A program made the position numbers and the translations under genes. Below, one piece after another: positions 1 to 6,814 of a stretch of 19,483 bases of DNA. The notes under the pieces were generated by a model. That model searched no databases and was not told where the DNA came from. It worked only from the letters and a program-made list of their open reading frames with translations. The number at the start of each line of letters is the position of its first letter. Position 1 is the stretch's first letter. Source of the DNA: UBA4246 sp045113475 (GTDB lineage Bacteria; Bacillota; Clostridia; Christensenellales; Aristaeellaceae). Location: the NCBI GenBank assembly GCA_045113475.1, contig JBGUIY010000333.1, positions 1 through 19,483 on the forward strand, given 5' to 3'.

Positions 1-6
1 AGTGAC

Positions 7-47
7 TCATTATCATAGTTTCCCTGATTGCATTCATTATCAAAGTT
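7..47. repeat. Short imperfect direct repeat
   Basis: TCATTATCATAGTT (7-20) and TCATTATCAAAGTT (34-47) match at 13 of 14 positions with a 27-base period. The stretch is AT-rich in an otherwise GC-rich window. It lies beyond the terminator of the flavoprotein gene, so it probably belongs to the control region or 3' end of a gene outside the window. No function can be assigned. Confidence 0.5.
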
Positions 48-62
48 ACGTGTATCCATAAC

Positions 63-86
63 AGTGGCGGCGCAGGCGCCGCCGCT
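63..86. other. GC-rich hairpin, unassigned
   Basis: GGCGGCG (66-72) and CGCCGCC (77-83) form a perfect 7-bp stem around a CAGG loop. A G-U pair and two more Watson-Crick pairs extend it to 63-86. Neither side carries a clear T-run, so a Rho-independent terminator is not well supported. It may still be the transcript end of a gene beyond the left edge. Confidence 0.45.
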
Positions 87-120
87 ACAATATCCATTAT
101 CCGGAAACACATACGCCTGG

Positions 121-145
121 CGCGATATGCCATAACGTGATATGC
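121..145. repeat. Near-identical 10-base direct repeat
   Basis: CGCGATATGC (121-130) is repeated as CGTGATATGC (136-145) at a 15-base period, just past the end of the flavoprotein transcript. It could be a pair of protein-binding sites or chance. There is no supporting gene context in the window. Confidence 0.35.
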
Positions 146-187
146 AATAAATAACAGCCGGACTGCCCGATGGGCACAGCCCGGCTG
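146..187 (-). terminator. Terminator of the flavoprotein gene
   Basis: Read on the minus strand, CAGCCGG (187-181) pairs with CCGGCTG (161-155). An inner GCCC/GGGC stem (165-175) lies inside this. The hairpin is followed by UUAUUUAUU (154-146). It begins 18 bases after the TAA stop of the reductase (206-208), as expected for a Rho-independent terminator. The U-tract is interrupted by A, so efficiency may be moderate. Confidence 0.75.
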
Positions 188-205
188 CTGCGTATTGACT
201 TTGGC

Positions 206-2305
206 TTACTTCATCAGATTGTCGACGATGTGGTCCGCCGCGGCGCGTCCGTAGACACCGCAGTTGAGCAGCATGGTGCCGCATCCGAAGTAGTTGATGT
301 TGGTCACCTGCGCGCTGGCCACAGCGCCGGCGGCATACAGGCCGGGGATGGGCTGGCCGTTGGTGTCGATGACCTGGGCAAACTCGTTGATGCGGGCGCC
401 GTTGTAGCCGTCCGTGCAGATCATGGGCATTCTCAGCAGGTAGTAAGGCGCTTCGATCTTGACCAGGTACTGGGGATCCTTGCCGAAGTCCTCGTCCACG
501 CCCTTGTCGCACAGCTCGTTGTAGCGCTCAACGGTCGCCTTCAGCACTTCGGGATCGAAGCCTACGTGGGTCGCCAGGGCCTCAATGGTGTCTTCCTTGT
601 AGCCGAAGTCGTCGCCGTTGTGGGTCTTGGTGGTCAGGCCCAGGCGGGTCATGATGGGATACTTGTCGGCGGTCGCCTGGCCGTAGACGCAGTAGCCCTC
701 ATGATAGCCTTCCTCATAGTTGATCTTGGTGTATTCGAAGGTGAAGTCGTCCTCGGAGACGATGCGCTTGCCGGCGCCGTCCACGGACAGCACTTCGCAG
801 TTGGGGATGGTGGGGGACTCGGGGATCAGCTCGGGGAACTCGGTCCAGCCCTGGCCGTAGAAGTAGTACATCATGGCGATGTAGTCGATCTGGATCATGT
901 CCGCGCCGGCCTTTTCCAGCATGTTGTAGCCGGAGCCGTCGCCGCTGCCGACCAGGATCTCGATGTTGTCCATCTTCGGGTTCAGGCGGGCCAGCATTTC
1001 GGGATTCGCGGAGTAGGAGCCGGTGGCGACCAGGACGCCCTTGCCCTTGACGGTGATGTCGTCGCCGCCCTTGGTGGTGGCGTGCACGCCGATGTAGCGG
1101 CCGTTTTCATCCTGGATCAGGCTGTCGACGGTGGTGCCCAGCAGGATCTCCACGCCCTTCTTGCGGGCAGAATTGACCAGGGCGTTGGTCAGGCCGGAGC
1201 CGGAGCCCTTGGAGATGTGGCCGCGCTTGGTGGCGCGGACGCCCTTGTTGGATACGTTGACCAGCGAGCCGACTTCCCAGCCGTTGTCCAGCAGGAAGTT
1301 GTTGAGGCTGGTGGATTCGAAGACCATCTTCTTCAGGACCACCGGATCCAGCGCCGGCTCGTCCTTGTACAGGGAGTAGATGTCGTCATAGAAGGCTTCC
1401 ACGGTGTCTTCGATGCCGGCTTCCTTCTGGGCCTTGGTGGCAGCGCCCATGACCTCGCCGACGGAGCGGCTGGTGGAGTTGGAGAACACGTCCTGGGCCT
1501 CGCAGACGATGACCTTCGCGCCGCGGTCCACCGCTTCGATGGCGCAGGAGAGGCCGGCCATGCCGGCGCCGACGACCACGACGTCGGTCTCATAGGTCTT
1601 GGTCTCAGGCACATAGGCGGGCAGTGTGCGGGCCTTCAGGGCCGCGGGATCGCCGCCGGCCTGCTCGATGCACTGATCCAGCGCGTTCAGGAAAGCGCGG
1701 GAGGATACGGTCGCGCCGGAGAGTGCGTCCACCGCGGTGGACTGGTTTTCCACGATCTTCTTGGCCAGCTCTTCGAAGGCGATGCCGCCGATGACCTGGG
1801 TGTCAGTGTACTTGGGCACGGTGATGCTCTCGATCTTGTTGTCCTTGAAGGTGGCTTCGAGGGTCATTTCACCCACGTTGACCAGGCCTTCCAGGTCGAT
1901 CAGGGAGGGCACGGTAGCGGTGTAGGTGCCGTCCTTCAGCGTGGTTTCCTTGGAAACCTCCTTCGTGCCGCCGGCCAGGGCCGCATCCACGACTTCCTTG
2001 ATGGCGGAGCAGGTGTAGGTCGCGCCGGTGTGGACGTCCACGTCGGCAGCGCTGCCCGCTTCAACGACGGCGGTGATGTACTTTTCGACGCTGGCTTCAC
2101 GGGTGACGCCGATGGCGGAGTAGGTTTCGCCGGAATCGTCCACTTTGAGGCCGACGACCTTGCCGTTTTCCAGATCGACCATGACCTTGACCTGGCTGCC
2201 AAAGCCCTGGGCGCTGCTTTCAAAGTAAACAGGCTCGGAAGCGGCGAAAGACGCCATGCCCAGTACCATGCTCAATACAAGCAGCAGGGAAAGAGACTTG
2301 CGCAT
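206..2305 (-). CDS. Exported FMN-binding / FAD-dependent reductase (fumarate reductase flavoprotein superfamily)
   Basis: Predicted 699-residue exported flavoenzyme that would reduce a small organic electron acceptor outside the membrane. Residues 1-22 look like a signal peptide (charged start, hydrophobic LLLVLSMVLG, AxA-type end) with no lipobox Cys. Two FMN_bind domains follow, carrying DVHTGAT (90-96) and DALSGAT (193-199). Both fit the Dxx(S/T)GAT motif in which ApbE-type flavinyltransferases attach FMN to the Thr. An FAD_binding_2 domain starts at VVVVGAGMAGLSCA (242-255) and runs to the C-terminus, with GLYAAG at 655-660. The HPT motif typical of fumarate reductases is not seen; the corresponding stretch reads IQIDYIA (471-477). 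The substrate is therefore probably not fumarate and is unknown. The ATG has AGGAGG 8 bases upstream and its own promoter and terminator, so it is monocistronic. No ApbE or electron-donor gene lies in the window. Confidence 0.9.
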   Translation of the reverse strand: MRKSLSLLLVLSMVLGMASFAASEPVYFESSAQGFGSQVKVMVDLENGKVVGLKVDDSGETYSAIGVTREASVEKYITAVVEAGSAADVDVHTGATYTCSAIKEVVDAALAGGTKEVSKETTLKDGTYTATVPSLIDLEGLVNVGEMTLEATFKDNKIESITVPKYTDTQVIGGIAFEELAKKIVENQSTAVDALSGATVSSRAFLNALDQCIEQAGGDPAALKARTLPAYVPETKTYETDVVVVGAGMAGLSCAIEAVDRGAKVIVCEAQDVFSNSTSRSVGEVMGAATKAQKEAGIEDTVEAFYDDIYSLYKDEPALDPVVLKKMVFESTSLNNFLLDNGWEVGSLVNVSNKGVRATKRGHISKGSGSGLTNALVNSARKKGVEILLGTTVDSLIQDENGRYIGVHATTKGGDDITVKGKGVLVATGSYSANPEMLARLNPKMDNIEILVGSGDGSGYNMLEKAGADMIQIDYIAMMYYFYGQGWTEFPELIPESPTIPNCEVLSVDGAGKRIVSEDDFTFEYTKINYEEGYHEGYCVYGQATADKYPIMTRLGLTTKTHNGDDFGYKEDTIEALATHVGFDPEVLKATVERYNELCDKGVDEDFGKDPQYLVKIEAPYYLLRMPMICTDGYNGARINEFAQVIDTNGQPIPGLYAAGAVASAQVTNINYFGCGTMLLNCGVYGRAAADHIVDNLMK

Positions 2306-2330
2306 AGGGTATTCCTCCTTTTTTGTTGAA

Positions 2331-2348
2331 CCATCGGGAGCCCGATGG
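2331..2348 (-). promoter_or_regulatory. Perfect inverted repeat in the flavoprotein leader
   Basis: CCATCGGGAGCCCGATGG is a perfect 8-bp inverted repeat with a 2-base centre. It lies between the predicted transcription start (near 2362) and the Shine-Dalgarno site (2314-2319). It could be an operator bound by a dimeric repressor or a leader RNA hairpin. The position favours regulation of the flavoprotein gene, but no partner protein can be named. Confidence 0.55.
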
Positions 2349-2368
2349 CAGGCATTTGGGACGGTTCC

Positions 2369-2397
2369 ATTGTAAAATATCCGGAAAACAAAGTCAA
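2369..2397 (-). promoter_or_regulatory. SigA-type promoter of the flavoprotein gene
   Basis: On the minus strand TTGACT (2397-2392) is followed after exactly 17 bases by TACAAT (2374-2369). These match the -35 and -10 consensus at 5/6 positions each. Transcription would start near 2362, giving a leader of about 57 bases. Confidence 0.8.
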
Positions 2398-2483
2398 GGC
2401 CGTTGGCCGGACTGAAAACGTTTTAGATTTTGAGATGATTATTTGGCAGCCGGTTTGGGCGGTGACGCTCCGGCATAAAGAAG

Positions 2484-2513
2484 TTGAAATCGGTGCGTCG
2501 GAGGATGTATAAT
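2484..2513 (+). promoter_or_regulatory. SigA-type promoter of recF
   Basis: TTGAAA (2484-2489), an 18-base spacer and a perfect TATAAT (2508-2513). Transcription would start near 2520, about 45 bases before the chosen TTG start of recF. It points away from the flavoprotein promoter, so the two genes are divergently transcribed from separate promoters about 90 bases apart. Confidence 0.8.
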
Positions 2514-2564
2514 AGTGACGGCCGTATCCGCGGCCGTCCATGCTTGCCGTTCTGGAGGTCCCTC

Positions 2565-3656
2565 TTGCGCCTGACTGCCCTCAAGCTGAAGAACTTCCGT
2601 TCTTACGGGAACATCACACTGACACCGCCCAGCGGGATCACCGTCATCGCCGGAGAAAACGGCGCGGGAAAGACGAACCTGCTGGAGGCGGTGCATTTGT
2701 GCTGCCTGGGGCGCTCCCACCGCACCAACGACGACGCGGACATGATCATGAGCGGCACGGAGACCGCGGCCGTCCAGCTGACCGTCGAGCGCCGGGACGG
2801 GCGTCATGATACGGGGGTCAGGCTCTTTCACGCCCAGCGGCGGAAGAAGATCTGCTATGTGAACGGCAAGACCGCCCAGCGCATCGGCGACCTGATGGGC
2901 CATGCCACCTGCGTGATCTTCAGCCCGGAGGACCTGGGCTTGGTGCAGGACGGGCCCAACGTGCGCAGGCGCTATCTGGACATGCTGCTGAGCCAGCTCC
3001 AGCCGGCGTATTTTTTCACCCTGCAGCAGTACACCACCGCCCTGCGCCAGCGCAACGCCCTGCTCAAGCAGCCGGAGAGCCCGCAGCTCAGCGCCCAGCT
3101 GGATGTGTGGGACGAGCAGCTGGCCCAGACCGCTGCGCCGCTGACCCGCCTGCGGGCGCAGATGAGCGAGCGCCTGAGCGCCATGGCGGCCACGCATTAC
3201 CGCGCCATCAGCGGCCGGGAGGAAGAAGCGCTCCGCATCCGGTATATGACCCAGCTGACGGAGGCAGACCTCTCCCAGCAGATGCTGCGACTGCTGCAGG
3301 CGCGCAGGCACGACGATTTCCGCCGGCTTTCCACCTCTGTGGGGCCTCACCGGGACGACCTGCTGCTGACCCTCAGCGGAGAGAGCCTGCAGTCCTACGC
3401 CTCCCAGGGGCAGAGCCGCACGGCAGCCCTCAGCATGAAGCTGGCGGCCTTCGACCTGCTGACTGAGGAACAGGGCGAGCCGCCCCTCCTGCTGCTGGAC
3501 GACGTGCTGAGCGAGCTGGATCCCCTGCGCCGGCGCCGCCTGATCGACCGCATCCGCGGGGCCCAGGCCCTGCTGACCTGCACGGACGTTTCGGACCTGA
3601 ACGGCGCGGAGCCGAACTGCATCCTGCACGTCGGCCACGGGACTGTCACGGAATAA
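2565..3656 (+). CDS. recF: DNA replication/repair protein RecF
   Basis: RecF is an SMC/ABC-type ATPase that acts with RecO and RecR to load RecA at single-strand gaps and stalled forks. The 363-residue product has the usual family length. Walker A is GENGAGKT (30-37), the ABC signature region is SYASQGQSRT (277-286), and Walker B with the following acidic stretch is LLLLDDVLSELD (308-319). GPHRDD lies just before the signature. The TTG start at 2565 is chosen because GGAGG (2554-2558) sits 6 bases upstream and the protein then begins RLTALKLKNFRSY, the normal RecF N-terminus. The frame is open further upstream but runs back into the promoter. Unusually, it is not beside dnaA, dnaN or gyrB. 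A membrane methyltransferase-like gene follows 19 bases later and is probably co-transcribed. Confidence 0.95.
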   Translation: MRLTALKLKNFRSYGNITLTPPSGITVIAGENGAGKTNLLEAVHLCCLGRSHRTNDDADMIMSGTETAAVQLTVERRDGRHDTGVRLFHAQRRKKICYVNGKTAQRIGDLMGHATCVIFSPEDLGLVQDGPNVRRRYLDMLLSQLQPAYFFTLQQYTTALRQRNALLKQPESPQLSAQLDVWDEQLAQTAAPLTRLRAQMSERLSAMAATHYRAISGREEEALRIRYMTQLTEADLSQQMLRLLQARRHDDFRRLSTSVGPHRDDLLLTLSGESLQSYASQGQSRTAALSMKLAAFDLLTEEQGEPPLLLLDDVLSELDPLRRRRLIDRIRGAQALLTCTDVSDLNGAEPNCILHVGHGTVTE

Positions 3657-3675
3657 AACGGAAAGGGATGGACGC

Positions 3676-4347
3676 ATGGATCCGAAGCTGTTCACACAGG
3701 CGGTCGTCAAGTTTCTGAGCGGCCTGGCGCTGGCCGGGGCGCTGCTGTTTGTGCCGGCGGGGACGCTGGGGTACTGGCAGGCCTGGCTGCTGATCGGGAT
3801 CCTGTTCGTGCCCATGTTTATTGCCGGACTGGTGATGATGAAGAAGTGCCCGGATCTGCTGCGGAAGCGGCTGAACGTCCGGGAAGAGCAGGCGGAGCAG
3901 AAAACGGTGATCCTGCTGAGCGGGCTGATGTTCCTGGCGGCGTTCGTCGCGGCGGGCCTGAATTACCGGTTCAACTGGCTGGTGCTGCCGTCCTGGGTGT
4001 CCTGGGCGTCGGCGGCTGTGTTCCTGCTGGCCTACGCGCTGTATGCAGAGGTGCTGCGGGAGAACGCCTACCTGTCCCGGACGGTGGAGGTGCAGGAAAA
4101 CCAGAAGGTCATCGACACCGGGCTGTACGGCGTCGTCCGACATCCCATGTACATGACCACGCTGCTCCTGTTCCTGGCGATGCCGCTGATCCTGGGCTCG
4201 GCGATCTCTTTCGTGATCACGCTGGCCTATATCCCCATCATCGCGAAACGCATCCGCAACGAGGAGGAAGTGCTGGAACGCGGCCTGGCAGGGTATGCTG
4301 AATACAAACAGCGGGTCAGGTACAAGGTGATCCCGTTCATTTGGTGA
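3676..4347 (+). CDS. Isoprenylcysteine carboxyl methyltransferase-like membrane protein
   Basis: A 223-residue integral membrane protein with about five hydrophobic segments (roughly 12-30, 33-56, 78-98, 108-127 and 161-190). The C-terminal part carries GLYGVVRHPMYM (149-160), then RNEEEVLERGLAGYAEY (194-210). This RHPxY...EE...Y pattern is the S-adenosylmethionine-binding region of the ICMT/PEMT (NnrU-like) methyltransferase group. Bacterial members are widespread but their substrates are mostly unknown; lipid or small hydrophobic acceptors are possible. The ATG has GGAAAGGGA upstream. The gene lies 19 bases after recF and before a terminator, so it is probably the second gene of a recF operon, with no obvious functional link. 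The fold family is well supported; the exact reaction is not. Confidence 0.85.
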   Translation: MDPKLFTQAVVKFLSGLALAGALLFVPAGTLGYWQAWLLIGILFVPMFIAGLVMMKKCPDLLRKRLNVREEQAEQKTVILLSGLMFLAAFVAAGLNYRFNWLVLPSWVSWASAAVFLLAYALYAEVLRENAYLSRTVEVQENQKVIDTGLYGVVRHPMYMTTLLLFLAMPLILGSAISFVITLAYIPIIAKRIRNEEEVLERGLAGYAEYKQRVRYKVIPFIW

Positions 4348-4363
4348 ATCATATGAAGTTCAG

Positions 4364-4395
4364 GCCGCTGGGCAACATGCGCCGCGGCTTTTTAA
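4364..4395 (+). terminator. Terminator after the recF-methyltransferase unit
   Basis: GCCGC (4364-4368) pairs with GCGGC (4384-4388), and GGC (4371-4373) with GCC (4381-4383) continues the stem after a 2-base bulge. TTTTT follows at once (4389-4393). It starts 17 bases after the methyltransferase stop codon and precedes the promoter of the next gene. Confidence 0.7.
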
Positions 4396-4419
4396 ATGGA
4401 ATGAACCGCCAGAAAACGC

Positions 4420-4448
4420 TTGCGGGGCGGCGGCAATTCCTGTATAAT
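4420..4448 (+). promoter_or_regulatory. SigA-type promoter of the LRR protein gene
   Basis: TTGCGG (4420-4425), a 17-base spacer and a perfect TATAAT (4443-4448). Transcription would begin near 4455, about 30 bases before the GTG start. The -35 box is weak (TTG only), but the -10 box and spacing are good and a terminator lies just upstream. Confidence 0.7.
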
Positions 4449-4484
4449 CATCGTGGTGAAAAATCGGGTTCGGAGGTGTGCGGA

Positions 4485-5687
4485 GTGAAAAGGTGTATGG
4501 GTCTGCTGATCCTGACTGTGCTGCTCTGCCTGCTGTGCGCCGGCACGGAAGAAGCAGGTTTTTCCGCGGCCATTCCATATGCCGCTGCCGAAAACCTGAC
4601 GGGCAGTGAGAATACGCTTCCCGATAATATTGAGCGCATCGAATCCCAGGCGTTTACAGGCGCTCCTCTGGAACGCGTCTTACTTCCGAGATCGTTGAAA
4701 TACATCGCGGACGACGCTTTCGACGAAAGCGTCCGCTTCATCGTATATGCCGACTCCTATGCCGCGTCCTGGGCGCCGTTTGACCGGATTGACGAGGTCA
4801 TCGGCGGGGAACCGGAGGACTGGCATGATGTCCTCACATGGGTAACCGAGCCTGAAGAAGATCCCCGGATCGCCGTCATCACAGGATATCTGGGCAATCA
4901 GGAGACCGTTTATCTGCCGGATACCCTGGACGGCGTACCGGTCTGCCGGATCGCGGACGAGGCATTTTTGGGTAAACCGATCACACACATCCGCTTCCCT
5001 GCCCAGCTGCAGGATATCGGCAATCAAGCCTTCGGCGGCTGCACCCAACTGTTGGAGGTCAGGATCCCGGATTCGGTCACGGTGATCGGGGGAGGGGCTT
5101 TCGACGGATGTACGGCTTTGAGGAGAGTCGTACTGCCGGCTTTGGTGGAAAATGTCAGTGTGCCGATATTCAAAAACTGTGTTGCCCTGAAAGAAGTGAC
5201 CATGAGTGTTGCGCTTCAGGGAAACGGTACAGAGGTTTTCATGAATTGCCCGAACGTGGAAACGATCCACTATCTTTCCGGAAGTACAGGGATATTTAAT
5301 TTGAAGGTGGGAAACAGCCCCAGCTGTCTGGAATACCAAAGCAAGCGTTCGCTGACGACTGTCGACTTTGGCGAAGGAATAACAGTGATTGGCGACAGTG
5401 CGTTTATGTATCCCCGTTATGAGTATGAAAACGACTGCTTTGTCCTGACTGCGCTGCGTCTGCCGTCCACGCTCAAAACCATCGGTACAGCTGCATTCTA
5501 TGGGCTGAGGTATCTGACGGATGTGACCCTGCCTGCCGGACTGGAGATCCTCGACAGCGAGGCCTTTGCCTGGTGCAGCAGCCTGGTTCCGCCGGATGTG
5601 CCGGCATCGACTGTACAGGGGCAGAATGTTTTCTATGGCTGTATTGGCATGGAAGGCTCAGATGAGGGCGGTTCAGAAGGAGAATGA
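4485..5687 (+). CDS. Secreted BspA-like leucine-rich-repeat protein
   Basis: A predicted 400-residue exported protein built of BspA-type (LRR_5) repeats, a class found on the surface of gut bacteria and often linked to adhesion; this one has no proven role. The GTG start at 4485 is chosen because GGAGG (4472-4476) lies 8 bases upstream and a promoter just before it. The frame stays open upstream but overlaps the promoter. Residues 1 to about 35 form a signal peptide (KRCMGLLILTVLLCLLCAG core). Repeats of the type IxxxAFxxxxLxxVxLPxxLxxI start near IERIESQAF and recur through DIGNQAFGGC, VIGGGAFDGC, VIGDSAF, TIGTAAFYGL and ILDSEAFAWC. The C-terminus is short and acidic (EGSDEGGSEGE), with no LPXTG or membrane anchor seen. 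Hand-counted lines gave 57% and 47% GC, somewhat below the surrounding enzyme genes. Confidence 0.85.
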   Translation: MKRCMGLLILTVLLCLLCAGTEEAGFSAAIPYAAAENLTGSENTLPDNIERIESQAFTGAPLERVLLPRSLKYIADDAFDESVRFIVYADSYAASWAPFDRIDEVIGGEPEDWHDVLTWVTEPEEDPRIAVITGYLGNQETVYLPDTLDGVPVCRIADEAFLGKPITHIRFPAQLQDIGNQAFGGCTQLLEVRIPDSVTVIGGGAFDGCTALRRVVLPALVENVSVPIFKNCVALKEVTMSVALQGNGTEVFMNCPNVETIHYLSGSTGIFNLKVGNSPSCLEYQSKRSLTTVDFGEGITVIGDSAFMYPRYEYENDCFVLTALRLPSTLKTIGTAAFYGLRYLTDVTLPAGLEILDSEAFAWCSSLVPPDVPASTVQGQNVFYGCIGMEGSDEGGSEGE

Positions 5688-5745
5688 AGGCCTCAGAACA
5701 AGCAATCAGGTTCAATATATCAACGAATGAAAGGACGGGCATAGC

Positions 5746-6771
5746 ATGAAGGCATTGTTTATCGGGGGGACGGGCACCATCAGCGCTGCCATCGTCAGGC
5801 GGCTGGTCAACGAACTGGGCTGGGAGGTCTGGCTGCTGAACCGCGGCAACCGGCAGAGCGCGGTTCCGGAAGGCATACACACCATCGTTGCGGATATCCA
5901 TGACGAGGTGGATGTGGCGAAGAAGCTCGAAGGCATGACCTTCGACGTGGTCAGCGATTTCATCGGCTTTACCGTGGACGCGGTGGAGCGGGATTACCGG
6001 CTGTTCAGGGGCAGGACGAGGCAGTTCATGTACATCAGCTCCGCCTCGGCCTACCACAAGCCCGCCGCGAGCTACGTCATCACGGAGGGCACCACCCTCG
6101 CCAATCCCCACTGGCAGTACTCCCGGGACAAGATCGCCTGTGAGGAATTCCTCATGCGCAAATACCGGGAAGAGGGCTTCCCCGTCACTATCGTCCGCCC
6201 CAGCCATACCTATGACGAGCGCAGCATTCCCCTGGGCGTGCACGGCAAAAACGGCTCCTGGCAGGTCATCCGGCGCATGCTGGACGGCAAGCCGGTCATC
6301 ATCCATGGCGACGGTACGTCCCTGTGGACGCTGACCTTCAACACGGACTTCGCCGTCGGCTACACCGGCCTGATGGGCAACCCCCATGCCATCGGCGAGG
6401 CTTTCCAGATCACCGGCGACGAAACGCTGACCTGGAACCAGATCTACCAGGCGATCGCGGACGCCCTGGGCGTGCCCCTGAAGCCCTATTATGTGGCCGC
6501 CTCCTACCTGGACGCGGTGGGCAAACCCTATGGTTACGATTTCGAGGGCGGCCTGATCGGGGACAAATCGGTCTCCGTGGTCTTTGACAACAGCAAGCTC
6601 AAGCGCGCCGTGCCGGAGATGCGCACCGCCGTGCGCTTCGATCAGGGCGTGCGCAGGGTGCTCGACTATGTGCTCTCGCATCCGGAAGAATGCCAGCGGC
6701 CGGATCCGGAGTTTGATGCGTGGTGCGACCGGGTCATCGCTGCGCTGGAAAAGTCCAAGGCGGACGTGTGA
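5746..6771 (+). CDS. NAD(P)-dependent epimerase/dehydratase-like SDR protein
   Basis: A 341-residue extended short-chain dehydrogenase/reductase. The N-terminal Rossmann motif reads GGTGTIS (7-13), so the last Gly of GxxGxxG is Ser, a common atypical form. The active-site pair is YSRDK (Y125, K129), with Ser residues in YISSASAY (96-103) completing the usual triad. TIVRPSHTYD (148-157) is the conserved strand of sugar-nucleotide epimerase relatives. The substrate cannot be read from the sequence; a sugar or sugar nucleotide is likely given the GH130 gene two genes downstream. The ATG follows a weak AAAGGA site. No terminator is visible in the 58 bases after the LRR gene, so read-through is possible. 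The LysR gene starts 43 bases downstream. Confidence 0.85.
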   Translation: MKALFIGGTGTISAAIVRRLVNELGWEVWLLNRGNRQSAVPEGIHTIVADIHDEVDVAKKLEGMTFDVVSDFIGFTVDAVERDYRLFRGRTRQFMYISSASAYHKPAASYVITEGTTLANPHWQYSRDKIACEEFLMRKYREEGFPVTIVRPSHTYDERSIPLGVHGKNGSWQVIRRMLDGKPVIIHGDGTSLWTLTFNTDFAVGYTGLMGNPHAIGEAFQITGDETLTWNQIYQAIADALGVPLKPYYVAASYLDAVGKPYGYDFEGGLIGDKSVSVVFDNSKLKRAVPEMRTAVRFDQGVRRVLDYVLSHPEECQRPDPEFDAWCDRVIAALEKSKADV

Positions 6772-6814
6772 TGGGACGCTGCCGCGCCCCGGAGGAAGGA
6801 GCTGAACGCCGCAA

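Noticed and set aside
170..2329. A 719-codon open frame on the plus strand, opposite the flavoprotein gene
   Set aside because: Its translation is low-complexity (G/A/V/D/H-rich) with no motif. The minus-strand frame has a signal peptide, FMN and FAD motifs, a ribosome binding site and a promoter. GC-rich codon use leaves the antisense frame open.
2484..2564. An upstream extension of recF to a TTG at 2484
   Set aside because: That codon is the -35 box of the recF promoter and would lie outside the transcript. The TTG at 2565 has a good ribosome binding site and the canonical RecF N-terminus.
2439..3815. A 458-codon minus-strand frame opposite recF
   Set aside because: Antisense shadow of a clear recF with Walker motifs. 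It also overlaps two promoters and the next gene, and shows no domain.
4341..4484. An upstream extension of the LRR gene to 4341
   Set aside because: It would overlap the methyltransferase stop, a terminator and the promoter, and bury the signal peptide 48 residues in.
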